NCBI GenBank assembly: GCA_963277665.1
Contig: OY728147.1
Span: forward strand, 1,262,935,424 to 1,262,999,423
Source of the DNA: Viscum album
Taxonomy: Eukaryota > Streptophyta > Magnoliopsida > Santalales > Viscaceae
Direction of reading: 5' to 3'
Length of the DNA stretch: 64,000 nt
Shown: positions 10,469 to 22,783 of the stretch, one piece after another
How positions within the stretch are numbered: position 1 is the stretch's first letter
Layout: every line of letters begins with the position of its first letter
The notes under the pieces: generated by a model
Told to the model about the DNA's origin: nothing
Databases searched by the model: none
Seen by the model: the letters and a program-made list of their open reading frames with translations, nothing else
Program-made: the position numbers and the translations under genes

Positions 10469-11400
10469 AACAAGGGCCAACAAAAAAAAGAACCTTCAAG
10501 ATCGAAGGAAAGATCAACAACTTTAAAAATGTTTAAAACCCCTACCTCAAGCGTTGTCGCTCGCGAGTTCGTCGCGGAAGAGGACGATCGTCGCGGAAGA
10601 AACGTCGCCGGAGAAACGTCGTTGATTCCGTTGTCGTCGAGGTGCGTCCGAAGGGAGAACGTCGCTTGGAAAGGAACGATCGTCGCGGAAGAAACGTCGC
10701 GGAAGAAGCGTCGTTGATTTCCGCGGTTTCGGCGTTCTTCGCCGGAGGCCGGCGTTCTTCGCGTTCTTCGCCGAAGAAGAACGCTCTCCTCCAAATTCTA
10801 CCCACGCCACAAGCTTCCACCCAAAATAAAATAAGAGTAATCTTATTTTATTAACGCACAAGCAACGATAAAAAAAAAGAAACGAACAATTAATTCCAAG
10901 AATTAATTTACCAAAGAAACCGCCCAATTAATTGGACGAAAGAAACATCCCAATTTAATGGTCTGTTAAGAAACTAAGAAACCGCGTCAGTTGACTTTCA
11001 GTTTCTTTGACGGGTTTTTACGGGTGCGTTTCTTAGCGGAAAGAAACGGCAGGGCTCGTGCGGGCCCCACCTCACAAATATCCTACCAAGGGGGTAGGAT
11101 ATTTCTGGATAGCATCCTATCCAGTTCAACTCAGTTCCAGCCACCTTTAAGTGGCTTCAAGTGGCTTCCAAGTGGCTTAAGCGAAATAAAATAAAGTTGT
11201 CGCAAAATTATTTTATTTCTTAACTTTAAGCCCGAAAATTAAAAACCACACCTGAGCAAACGCAACTCCGGAAGAGGCGTTTCTAAGAGAATACCGGCGT
11301 TGTGATTTCATCGGTGCCCTCAGAATTCGATTCCGGGCACCGGTTCAAAAGTTAGAAAAACCCGCTCGTCCGTTCACTGAACGTACCCGAGCCAAAACTT
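10469..11400. repeat. TE1 LTR segment missing from the partner LTR
   Basis: Both LTRs share CGGAAACAAGG, then the left copy jumps straight to AATGATTCCGGG while this copy carries about 930 bp first. Within it, a block around GATCGTCGCGGAAGAAACG occurs twice (about 10583-10625 and 10676-10719), and there are two adjacent perfect hairpins at 11076-11124. LTRs are identical at insertion, so the left copy most likely lost this segment later. Confidence 0.7.
11076..11124. repeat. Two adjacent perfect hairpins
   Basis: AAATATCCTACC (11076-11087) pairs with GGTAGGATATTT (11093-11104) around a 5-base loop. Immediately after, CTGGATAG (11105-11112) pairs with CTATCCAG (11117-11124) around CATC. Both are perfect stems. 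Role unknown. Confidence 0.75.
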
Positions 11401-11466
11401 CGGAAAATGATTCCGGGAACACCGGGCCTCGGAATCAGGTGTCGTCAGAAACTGCGTTCTTGTAAT

Positions 11467-11582
11467 GGCAATGCCTTCCCAGTTATCGGGATTTACGCCA
11501 TTGGTGCTAGTCGCCAGCCCCTGGCCTATGGAAGGCGGGCTTGGGGTAGTCACGGCACGGGCCCCGAGGTCGGGTCGTGACA
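11467..11582 (+). repeat. Inverted copy of the LTR U5 end (foldback arm of TE1)
   Basis: This 116-bp segment, read in reverse complement, matches 2229-2345 and 7806-7922 almost base for base: it starts TGTCACGACC and ends GGGAAGGCATTGCC. It replaces about 53 bp of normal U3 start, which survives in the other LTR at 4983-5035. The junction lies at TTCTTGTAA (about 11457-11465). The element therefore has the same terminus at both outer ends. Confidence 0.9.
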
Positions 11583-11587
11583 AACAT
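11583..11587. repeat. Target-site duplication AACAT, right copy
   Basis: AACAT directly follows the outer terminus GGTCGTGACA and matches 2224-2228 exactly. Confidence 0.85.
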
Positions 11588-14500
11588 ATTCAATTCCATA
11601 CCCACATATTTGGGTCATTTTTATCATAAATAAATTATAGCAAGCCTTTATTTATAATCTTATAGAGTTATTATAAAGAAGAGGTGTCATTCTTAGCCGA
11701 GAATCTTTGTTTTATTTCTTCTTTCACCTCTTTCAAATAATAAAATATCACGAAGATATAAAATAATAATTATATAATGTATATCTAGATCGTAATATGT
11801 TAATATAGAAACCTAAATTAATATCCTATTACATAAAATGTGTAATTAAACCATCATTCATGTGTACAATGGACAATAACATAGTTAACAGGTGTAAATC
11901 ACTTTTCGTCATTAACTCAAATTAGTATTAATGATGATGGATATGATATTAATTTTATATTTTCATGAAATATTAATCATAATTTAAATTTAACATATCA
12001 TATATATTATTACTATAACATCCATTAAAAAAGGAAATCATTATTTGTGTGTATGGAGGACTAAAACCTAGTGAAGTAGTGTTGTTCATTTTTTATTACA
12101 GTGTCCATGGATAATATATTTAAGTTTTATTAATGAGATAATTTTATACTTGTGATATAATTATAATTAAATAATTATAAAACATCACTTAACTTATTTT
12201 CATCATGATCAACGAAAAATTGAAATGTTAATCAGGTATATTTACGACCTAACATCTTTGTGATTATAACATTCATTTTTCATAACCATTTTTAATAGTT
12301 GGTTTTAAATGTATAATTTTTGTTTAAAAATATAAATATTTCATGATTAATAATCTTTTCATTATAGAATAATGACCCCATTTACCATAGTAAATACCCC
12401 AATGTTATGAAGTGAATATCCTCAAAAACAACTTGTCTGGCCATAATTTTTTAAATAATAAAATACTTCATTGAAATAAATTAAAATCATGGTTTATGTA
12501 TAATGGATTAATCTTTTGAAAGTTCATTAAGAAAAAAAATAATTGATATATTCTTATTAATGAAGAGATAAAGGATATACATGATAATACAAGACTCGGG
12601 GAAAGTGATTTCTCGTCTCACTTTTACTTCTCTGAGACACATCAAATATTCACCACTTTTTTTATTTAGTGTGATGTAAATACAGTCACATTGAATGTTA
12701 TATAATGAATATATTTATCTTAAAGGTATTAAATGTTTAATTTAATGATTATTCTTTCTTAAGGGTTATAACAAAATAGTATCCAAAGTGTTATGGGTTT
12801 ATTTTAGAATATTATCATTATATGAGATTTTTTATATTAAAGTATCCATTTGAGGATTTTTTTGATATTAATAACATAAAACCAATATATTTCATTATTT
12901 TATACATATTAATTAACTTTTCATGTAATATTATCATTTTACCATTTTTTTACATAAAATTATCGATAAAATATTTTCTTGAAAAGATAACTTTATTTCT
13001 CACTATGGTTGGAAATACATTCCATTCCTTATAACTGTTTTCTAAAAATGTTTTCTAAAATGTTTATAAATATATATAAATTACTTATTAAATATACCAT
13101 TACCAATGTATAAATTTTTACAAATTTTTTTGATATGAATTTTATTTTCATTTTTTTATTGGGGAACTTTTTATCATTCTTATAACTACATGAAAGGAAT
13201 GTTTTTAACATATATGACATGCATAAAGATTCCCACCATCATGAACACTAAATTAATTAATTTTTATATAATATGTTTCTATTATTTTTTTTATATATTT
13301 TTCTATATTATTTTGTAAATTTTTATGTTTTTATGAAGTGTTTTTAAAGTGAAAAGTTTTTTTCTATTGAAATATTATATTTAATCATTTGAAGACATTT
13401 CAATAAATGATTAAAAAGATTAATGTTATGGATTGATTCAAAATTATATATATATGTCTCTCACATATATAACTAGATTATTATAACTTACATCAAAGTA
13501 GAAGTACAAGAATTTTCATAATCTCTCAAGTGCATTAATTTGGAAATTTTATTTAATTCTGATTTGTGACAAGATTATTAAACCCATTATCTATCCATGG
13601 TTAATTCATATTCTTATCAATTATGATTGATTTATGCTTTATGAAACATGTAATAAAAAAATGTGATGATGGGTGTTCCCAAATAGTGTTATAATGCATT
13701 GGTTAAATATTTAGTCTCATTAAACATCATTTATGAGATTAGTGAGAAAACCTAATCTATTTTGGGACATCTTCCACCAAGGGAAAATTTATAGGAAGTT
13801 ATCATTTCCTCATTTTTTTCCATGTTTTGTATTACACCTATATTTCCATTGATTCCTTGATCTTTTGATTCATTTTTTAGTTTATGATCCCATGCGATTA
13901 CTCTTGATTTTTCTCTTTTATGATATATTGTTATACATTTGAATCATAATGTATACTAATTTATGATGTGTATTCCCAGACTAATATTTTTAGATCACCA
14001 CTCATTTCTATATATTACCTAGGTTATCAAATAATATTGTTGGAGATAAAATGGATTTAAGAGAACATTATGAGAAATTAAATAAATAATTTTTATCTCA
14101 AAATCACTTTGATGTATTCAGAAACAAATCATCCAAAGACACTAGGCCTCATGAATTTCAAGTTGTAATTATCAGATGAAAATTTTAAAAATCATTGAAT
14201 AATTTGTGTAAAATTCATGGGTAACTATAACCTACCAACCAATACATTGAATTAGAATACATAAACAATTATTTTATTTTATTAAAATATAATTTTATGT
14301 TCATAAAAGTTAGGAATGGAATTCACTATTGAAAATAATGGACCAAAATATATTAATTTACTAAATGAACATCTATTTTGTAAAAAAACTATTTATTAAT
14401 TAAATAAATCATGGTTTCATCATAATAATGTCATAAAACTAAAACTATTTGAGAAAATATTATTTTCCTACCTTATTCAAAAATCAACCACTTTATAAAA

Positions 14501-17500
14501 ATTTTAAATATTAATTATAAACCATTTATATAATTATAATTTAAAAAAACTATTCATTTTTTCATAATAAATTTATAAAACTATATGAAATTAATTATAA
14601 TATCTATTCAAAAAATGAAACAAAACACTTTTGATGAAAATGTATTTTTGAAGAAATAAATGGAATTATTCTAATTATATTTAAAATAAAAATAAATTCA
14701 TGTTAATTCATTCAGGTGGATATATTATATAATTATTAGAATAATTTATCAAAAATTATTAATTTCAAATATTCATATATAAATAAATTTCACACATAAA
14801 AAAAGTTTTGTGAAAAACAATATCTTTTTCATTAAATTTAGTTTACCTTAATCTCCATCCAATTAGTAATTATGGTACCATTTATTATTCATTTCATGAT
14901 GAATAATATTCTATATATTGTTTATAATATTATTATTCCCATTAAAACAATCTAATATAATGAATGGGCTATAATAAAAATATATCACAATTTAATTAGG
15001 CCCTATCTTACATATACCACATTTTATCAAATATGTTACATAATGTAAATAAATTCCAAAATCCTTGGGTGTTACACATATAGAATAATGATACATTTCA
15101 ACTTACATGTCTTTAAGTTGGATTTGTAGAATAATGTTCAACCAATATAGTGTATATATATACTGAAGAGACTACCACCACAACATCTCCAATATGGTGT
15201 CCACAGTCTAATTGATTATGTAAATATCCAAAAATTCATTGAATGGCGATTTAATATATTCATTATTAAAGTGGTCTATTGAAGATATAACACCATGATA
15301 TTTTAGAAATTAATTATATTTTAAGAAATTTTAAGTGTTTGATAGAAATATTTACTTGAAACAAATGGATTAAAAAATCAATTATATACTATAGAAATGT
15401 TGTTATTAAAATATTAATGTAATTACCTAAACAATATAATTTTTTGTTAGAATTCGTGAAATTTAATTATGCAAAATATATGTGAATGATTTACTTAATA
15501 CATTGACTAATTTACTGTAAATAAATACTAAAAATTAAAATATAAGAATTAAATCATATATGGTTATGAATAGTTAATGTTTAAAATTTTCTATTTATAT
15601 TAAAGTGAGGTTTATTTATAATTTTTTTACTCATTTGGGAGATAAATTTATTAGTTTTTTAATTTTTATTTGATAAAAAAAATGTTGAAATCATCACATA
15701 TTTTTATTAGGATAAATTTTTTGGATTTTTTTTAAATGAATGATTTTTATTTAATAGTGATAAATGGAATTTTCTACAAAACAATAATTTCATTTATTTA
15801 AAAATATTAATGTTAAAGTAAATTTTTTTTGGAGTAGGGATTTTAATGTAACATAAGATACATTTTGTTAAACATAAAAAAATAAATTCCATAATAATAA
15901 ATATGATATATGATTTTGGTATATGTTTATTTTTAAGCTCAAAACATATTTATCTAAAAATAAATTTTCATTCTGATTGTTGAACATATATTGGAATTGT
16001 TTTCTGACACCTTTATAAATGAAATATTTACAAATTGATTTATTATTTTTAATCGATATGTGAAAATTTAATAACGAGGTCATTTTTAATTTGGTTCTTT
16101 ATGAATTGTAACTATGGAAACTATTTATCTCTATAGTAAAGGGTACGTCATGTTTTTAACAGAAAGACATCGTAATATGCCCAAAAATATCATTTTAAAT
16201 TCTATTGTATGATATATAATGACTATTATTGTAATATCCTCTAAATATGATTTAATTTTTTCAAGCTTCCATTTATTAAGATATATATATGTATATATAT
16301 ATTTACGTAATGAATAATTATAAAAATTCAAAACCTTCCATTTAATATCTCTAAAATGATTTTATGGGAACAAAAAGTTATTATGAATGGTTATAATTTT
16401 TTATTTTTAATTTGAATAAATTTTCACGATATTAATTTTTTTTAATTTCTTGTGGTGTTATAGTTAGCATAAATGCTTATAGAACACCAACACAATGCTA
16501 GTCTATGCTGTATAGAAAAAAAGTAAATAATGGTAAAAAGATTAAAATTAATGATTTTCAAATTAATTTTGAAATTTATTATTTTAATGGGAATTTATAA
16601 TATAAAAGTTATAGTTACGGTGTTTATATTTGATATCAACTTTTTTGATATGATTGAATTTATATTTTTTTAATATTTTAAAAAATCACCATAAATGGTA
16701 TTTAATGTGTAAAATATATTATAACTTTATAAAAATCGTTTTTTGACTCATGGATATGAGATTATTTTACCTATATGATACATTTTTGATGAATGTGACA
16801 CATTAAAATTTTAATATTTCTTTAATAACCCTGAATTATTGAAATAATTATTGGAATTATTATGTCCACAATACATTAACTAGAAGGTTAAACTAAAGGA
16901 TAATATTTAAAAATGGCTCCTATACCTATCAAACATAGATTAGTTTATTATATATTGACCTTAGTCAGCATATAATATAAGATAATGTTTTCTTAAGAAA
17001 TCACACATGTGTAATACATATACTATTTATTAATATTTAATGTATTTACAAGTTTTTCACCCAACTCACTTATAAAATGGTACCCCAGCTACTCAATTAT
17101 TCTATAAAGTTAGATGCCATGTTTGTTAAACTCCTATTAAAATAAATTCCCAAATTCCCACTATATATCATATAACCCCCAGTCTCACTAGTTGAATAAC
17201 CATTCAAGGCATAAGGTGTAATCTAAGGGAAATTTTCCAAAGAAGTGTTATAACTGTTACTGAATGAATTCCATGTATATTTATTCCTCCACCTCCTCTA
17301 AATATTATATAAAAATGTTTATTTAATAAAATCAGTATCCTAGTTATACTTATATAATATTATGCTCATGTAACAATCGATTTTTATTTCAATATCCATC
17401 AAATTTGAAATTTAAGTGTCACTCGTGCATAAGTATGAAATACCATATCCATGAAGCAATGAATTTCATTTCCATCACCACTATTCACAGTTAATTATTA

Positions 17501-20236
17501 TAATGTATTCAAGATTTATATATGGTATATATTCAATTATTATTCATATATAATTATAATATAATATTTAAATTCTCACACACCCATCCTTCAGAAATAA
17601 TAATATTGCTCGTGTGTTTGTTAAGACTACCACCTAAACTAATATATGTGATTTGTTATTTAGGTCATATTTAAATAGATTATTATAAGAATGAAATTAT
17701 TGAATATATCTGATATTTATGATAAAATTATTATTATAGAAATTGGAATTATTATTTTTTTTCATTTTTTTCCATCCACTGAAAAGTGAAAATATCACGT
17801 GGGCGTATGTACAAACTACTCTCTCCACAATGTGATCTCATTAAATTTATATGATCAACCTACATGGATGTTTATATATATTTCTATGATAAATATATAT
17901 GATAATTTTTAAATTAATTGGATTTTGGAGATGATGAAAACCTGATATGGGTGTAAGGGAAAAAACATTTGAACAAAAACATTAGTGGAATGAAAACAAA
18001 TTTTACCTGAATAAAATAAAGAATTCTTAATTAATGGGTAACTAGAAATTAGAAATTAATTATACAAATTAATATATGTTTGAATAAATTTATGCAAATT
18101 ATTTATTATTATTATATAGTTATATATATTATTTTTTATCATGTAAGATAAAATTAGGTACTTGAGGAATGGGATTTAAGTTACAATCAAATTTCATTCC
18201 GATATTTTCTTAATTAAATTTCCATTAATGAAAATTCATCAATCCTTATAATTAAACAAAATTTATATTATTATACTATATTTAACTTTTTATTTTACAT
18301 GTTTTCCTCTAATTTTCATCACCATGATACCTAAAACAAATGAGATATTATATTTATGAAAAATAAATCTTATGTCTCCTTTTAGTCAGGCATATTTCTC
18401 CTCTATATTCATGTTCTCTAATTTTTTTTAAAAAATGTATTTAATATGATCCAATGATTTTTTAAATAAAATTTTAACTATATATTACATTTTATTAAAT
18501 TTATTAAAAGGAATACAATAGTCATTTTTTAATCAAGGTACATTTTACATTTTACCAAAATGTGAAAGGAATCTTTGATTTATTGTTCTTCAGCATTTTT
18601 TTCATTCTACCATAAAAAAATATTTTAGTTTTAGTTTTCCCTATATGTTTCAATGTTTCATTTCAAATATAAAATGTTTCAAAAAATTCTCTAAATTTTT
18701 ATAAAAATTTTACTAATATAAAAAGGAAAATTTTCTTCTAATTTCATAGATATATTTTAAACATTCTTAAAAAAGAATGTTTTTTATTTTACCATCCTTT
18801 ATGGATATCTGGGTAACTATGGAGATATAATATCAAGATATAATTAAATTTTATTATATTTATTATTTATGGTTATAATTTTTTATAAATGATTATTTGG
18901 AACCCATTTCCCATGGGATAATTATGGGTTGATGAAATAATTATGAAAGCCATTTTTTGTAAGTTTGTTAATTATATTATGATGAAACTATGAAATTTAA
19001 ATGATATTGTGGAATAAAAATTTAGTGTGTTTATTATGTGAATGTTGGGACCATTATTATATTGTCCTCCAAGTCATTGGGTAATGATGTATATATAATG
19101 AGATGATATGGACTAGTGTAGAGATCGTGCCCTGATTAGTGAACCAAATCCCAAATTGGAAACTGTCCACTATTTAATATTTTTTGTGATCTTTAATTGA
19201 GGTAGTTAATTTCCTGGAATATGTGTATCTAAATAATTTTTGACTAATTATGATGAATTTTTCTCATATCAATTGATTGGTAATAGATTATTTCACATCG
19301 TTTTTTTGTTATTATAATGTTTTAGTACATTAATTGCAATTAATTAATTTTTGACTAATTGGATATTTATTTTTTATTTAATTATCATTTTATAAATACC
19401 TTATTCTTATCTTAGGCTCACTATTGATTAATCATTGATATCTCTTATGTTTTCCACTACTGATCATCTAAGATAAATTTATCTTATGTTTCTTTTTTAC
19501 CAAGTTATGAAGAATGGTTTTATGTTGGTTATATCTATTAAGGTAACTATATAAGATTAAATTTATGGGAAAATTTAATATCCATCACTAAATATGATAA
19601 TTGTGTAAATCATCTCAAATGAAATTATACCTTTTAGGTTTTGTGGAATGTATTATAGTGAGATTTAGCGAATAAAAATATAAAATGATGCAATATCTAT
19701 GTATTTTATTCTCAGGTGATAATGGTTTGTATCGAATTAGGTTTTTTTTAATTTTTGAGATTATGAATAGAATAAATTAGTGAATAAATTATGGATATGC
19801 TTATATATAGTATAAAATTCTCATGTTTTTATAATGTAGAGATTTTTTTGTTTCAAAACACTAAAATCCATGTCTGGATATAAATAAGTGGATGACGGAT
19901 ATGGTAAATTTTAACCTAAGGGTAATAACCTTCAAAAGACTAGTAGGGTATTAAATTTATCTTTACCAGGTACATAAAAAATAGTTATAACTACATACCT
20001 AGATTGAAGTACCTGAGGGATATGATTTGGTTTTTTCATATTCTCTTCATTAAAGAACATGAAGAATTAGGTGGTTGATACTATATAAAACTATGATATT
20101 CCAGAGTAATATGGGATGAAAATAATGTTTAATCTGCTAAAAACAAGGTGTCATAATTTAAAACATCATAAGAAATATTTTTATAATCATATGATTTCTT
20201 TCACTAATTATTAATTCTTGATTGTAATACCCTTAG
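11588..20236. other. AT-rich non-coding DNA, old LTR-like remnants
   Basis: I see no protein, RNA gene or recent element here. The first few kilobases continue the LTR-like DNA broken by TE1: ATTCCATACCCA near 11594 recurs near 24417, and GGAATGTTTTTAACATATA near 13197 resembles sequence at 41091 and 47261 in another LTR. A second promoter-like core lies at 17071. Boundaries of these old units cannot be drawn by eye. Short open frames (for example 12822-13034 and 15868-16331) are low-complexity, without family motifs. Confidence 0.45.
17071..17077 (+). promoter_or_regulatory. TATA-like core of an old LTR
   Basis: CAACTCACT precedes TATAAAATGGTACCCC. The same core appears at 24332 and on the minus strand at 27477. 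In all three, a shared motif around CATGAA and GATTTCATTTCCATCACC follows about 375-390 bp downstream, which supports a common LTR subfamily. Confidence 0.45.
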
Positions 20237-20251
20237 ATTTTATGATATGTA
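20237..20251. repeat. Candidate 15-bp target-site duplication, left copy
   Basis: ATTTTATGATATGTA here and ATTTTATGATATATA at 22769-22783 agree at 14 of 15 positions and bracket the higher-GC island. LINE insertions make duplications of about this length. The region is AT-rich, so chance is possible. Confidence 0.35.
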
Positions 20252-20344
20252 ACTAGAAAGATTTTTCCAGAGAAAAAGTCTTCAACCATTTATTAAAATA
20301 ATAGAAATGTGCAGTGAGCAAGAAGCACAAGATATAAAAAATAA

Positions 20345-20599
20345 CTATATATCATAAAATCCATACTCGTGACCATATTCATGACCGATTTCTTCATCCG
20401 TAGTGGCTGAATCCCACTCTGAGCTTTCATAATTCTTCATCATCTTAACATACTTCCTTATGATATTTAAAATTTCCAAATACAAAAAATCCTCAAAAGG
20501 ACGCATACCTCTTCCTTTACTGACAAAGGACCTGATGGTCACCTTCTTTGGCAAATAAAAATAGTATTTAATTTTCCTTCTTCTAGGTGGAGTGGTCAT
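20345..20599 (-). pseudogene. C-terminal remnant in the LINE-like island, unknown function
   Basis: An 84-residue minus-strand frame starts basic (PPRRRKIKYYF), has KGRGMRPFEDFL in the middle and ends acidic with a short repeat, GHEYGHEYGF. I do not recognise a family. It lies on the same strand as, and downstream of, the zinc-knuckle ORF1 fragment, so it may be the tail of that protein. Upstream frames are broken, and the start codon shown may be internal. Confidence 0.3.
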
Positions 20600-20925
20600 A
20601 ACTTCTTCCTTCCCTTACACAATCTTATTTCCACCCTGAAAAAATGTCACTATAAGAGGTCTGAACCCTTACTCCAGCATTCTCCTTTTTACCATCAGAT
20701 ATATCCTTCCAATTTCTAGGGATATTCTCCTCTTGGTTACTATCATGAAACCCACTATTCTTACTCAGAGTGACTGTTAGCATCAACCATTTCTAAATAG
20801 TGTGGATGCTACACATGATCCTTACCACCATGCATCCCCTTATACAGTATACCTTCTCTAAATACAACATCCCGAGACTGAGAGTCAGACTGCATATTGT
20901 CTCTTTCATTCCATGGAGTTTCCTC

Positions 20926-21162
20926 TTAAACATGAGACAATCTCCCAGGCATCAATTCCTGAAAATAGTTTCCAGTGCCCTGTTCTTGAAACTGCTCATT
21001 CCTACTGTCAAATTGGTTACACTTCATTCCCAGAATCGGGAGCCTACTATCATCCAATTCATCAAAAACATCAACTGACATCTGGCCACGAGACAAAGGA
21101 GTGGTAGCTTGAGAAGTCAGCAACGCAGCCCGATCCGGGAACAGTTCTACTTCATCATTCAC
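20926..21162 (-). pseudogene. Middle remnant in the LINE-like island, unknown function
   Basis: A 78-residue minus-strand frame rich in D, E, Q and S, without a recognisable domain. Such low-complexity acidic stretches are common downstream of the zinc knuckle in plant LINE ORF1 proteins. Stops and shifts separate it from its neighbours. Confidence 0.3.
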
Positions 21163-21904
21163 CAGACACGCAGACTAGTTTCTATGTTCAATATTGTCTG
21201 CCTGCTTCTCAAGGTGTGTTTGTAACCAAGATGAAACATTCACCCACCCACCATTTTAATCCATTGAATCTCCTACCTGCATATCCATGACAGGTTTTTC
21301 TCTCAATTTAACATTATACTCTGCACGTTCAACTACATGGTTCACCTTATCAATAATTTCCCCTGTGTTTAGAACCACATAGGAAACATCATTATTCCCA
21401 TGCACAACTGTGGTACTAGTAGGACCCAAGACCTGATTGCCATGAAAAGCCCCCGCAACCTATCCATCTGAAACTACATGATGAAACCAAGTTACAACTT
21501 CCTTTTTAGGTTCTTCCATAATAGGAGAGCCCTCAACCACTATCTTCAGCACCCCATGCAGCCTCATGAGATACACTATAACCATTCCAATTTCCATTAA
21601 CAGCCACCCTCAGTCCCTACCTCACTCTAGGAGGGGTGACAACCTTCAAATCGCACTTCTACCTGTCAAAAACTCCATTCTCCTTCGGCTTATGAGGTAA
21701 CACCAAATGTTGTTTCTGTATACCAACATCACCTTAATTCACCAAACAAGACCCCATGACATCGCCACCATGACCCAAGACAGTCACCTTTTGGGACTAG
21801 GGAATCATTCCATGATCATTTTGCATTGGTCCCTCAAGGGAATCCTTCCCTTGTGCCTTTAGATTACCCATGACAGAACTATACCAAAGGGAAAATTTTT
21901 CATA

Positions 21905-22243
21905 CTACAACACCATAACCTTAATATTCAAAGACCCACAACAGCACACCGATGTTATATGTCCATGTCGGTTGCAAGATATACAAAAATCCTTCCATGA
22001 TTCAATCTTTACAACCTGCCTCCACTGGAATTTCATTCCATCAGTAATCCACACCAAATCCATAGGTGGCTTGGATACATCCACCTCTACACGAATATGG
22101 GGGAAAATAGAATTGAACAATGCTTCAGTTTTGGATTCAGAACACAAATATCGACGAACCATATTCCTGAGTAGACATAAAATTGATGGGTTTTGGAAGG
22201 AGAGCGGAAGAGTGGGGAAACATACCCAAACCTCCATAGTCAA
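21905..22243 (-). pseudogene. LINE ORF1-type fragment: DUF4283-like region plus CCHC_4 zinc knuckle
   Basis: This minus-strand frame of 112 residues shows VWVCFPTLPLSFQNPSIL (residues 5-22), RVEVDVSKPPMDLVWI (51-66) and a zinc knuckle C87-x2-C90-x4-H95-x4-C100. This order is typical of plant LINE ORF1 proteins and of proteins named At4g02000-like, which bind nucleic acid. All four zinc ligands are present. Upstream (22244-22720) the frame is broken by stops, and the knuckle is soon followed by a stop. It is a remnant, best seen as part of a retroelement rather than a host gene. Confidence 0.72.
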
Positions 22244-22768
22244 ATTACCCCTCTAAATATAGAAATTGAAGTTCAATATAGAAAGAAATAATAAGAAGCC
22301 AACACATCGTCATGTATATTCGGGCCAAGAAATGATGAGTTATTCCATCAACACAAACCATATCATAATATGCATTCGATTAAGAAGCCCAAAAACCACA
22401 CGATCTTACAAACAACAATATTCAAAGACAAAACGGTCGAACACATCAATCGAAGGGTGCCAATGATGAAATTGAGAAACCAGAGTTAGATTGATGATGC
22501 TAAAGGAACTGTTAAACTCTAACGACAAAAAGGCTTGTTGAGGTTCACCATGGTACTAATCTGGGACTTTTGGGCATATCTAGATTCGAGGAAACGTAGG
22601 AAGAAACTCTTGATTGGAGAAGGAGAAGAAGGGAGTAAGGCACTTCTATGGAGAAGAAAGAGAGCAAGGAACTCCCCCCTTCGATGGGGAGGGGGAGCCA
22701 GGATCTCTATCATCGGAACCTAGGTCATCACTCACAAAGGGCAGAGCTCGTGACCTTACAGAATCCTC

Positions 22769-22783
22769 ATTTTATGATATATA
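22769..22783. repeat. Candidate 15-bp target-site duplication, right copy
   Basis: ATTTTATGATATATA, 14 of 15 identical to 20237-20251. It lies exactly where the base composition falls back to AT-rich. Confidence 0.35.

Larger units (their letters stand above)
2229..11582 (-). mobile_element. TE1: non-autonomous chromovirus-derived LTR retrotransposon
   Basis: The element reads on the minus strand. Order along that strand: 5' LTR (11582 to 7806), PBS for initiator tRNA-Met (7802-7791), gag remnant (7527-6784), a scrambled middle, integrase C-terminus and chromodomain (about 5545-5075), PPT (5048-5039), 3' LTR (5035-2229). The outer borders are flanked by a perfect 5-bp duplication, AACAT. Reverse transcriptase, RNase H and the integrase catalytic core are missing, so movement would need enzymes supplied by a relative. 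The chromodomain places the parent in the chromovirus group, most like Tekay/Del. The LTRs are nearly identical over most of their length by eye, which suggests a recent insertion. The element is far richer in GC than its surroundings. The right outer end is abnormal: it carries an inverted copy of the left terminus. Confidence 0.92.
7806..11582 (-). repeat. TE1 5' LTR (long copy with altered outer end)
   Basis: It ends on the minus strand in GGGTCGTGACA at 7806, next to the PBS. It matches 2229-4982 closely: in the first 117 bp I count three differences. It also holds about 930 bp (10469-11400) missing from the 3' LTR. Its outer end does not carry the expected U3 start TGTGAAGACC. From 11467 outward it is instead an inverted copy of the LTR's own U5 end. 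Repeats inside correspond to those of the other LTR, with different array and G-tract lengths. Confidence 0.87.
20252..22768 (-). mobile_element. Decayed LINE-like element carrying ORF1 only
   Basis: The composition changes abruptly from very AT-rich flanks to an island with near-balanced bases. The minus strand carries a recognisable ORF1-type zinc-knuckle domain (22243-21905), followed downstream by open stretches with no domain I know (21162-20926 and 20599-20345). I found no endonuclease or reverse transcriptase. Usual LINE truncation removes the 5' end, whereas here the 5' part is kept and ORF2 is absent. A host-recruited ORF1-like gene that later decayed is the main alternative. Confidence 0.5.

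Noticed and set aside
22519..22713. 64-residue minus-strand frame (and overlapping plus-strand frames) as a host gene
   Set aside because: No family motif. It sits in the upstream part of the LINE-like island, and neighbouring frames are broken.
20346..22783. 14-bp inverted match (TATATATCATAAAA and its reverse complement) as DNA-transposon terminal repeats
   Set aside because: Too short, made of AT-rich sequence, and the left copy lies inside an open frame. The direct 14/15 repeat at 20237 fits the island borders better.
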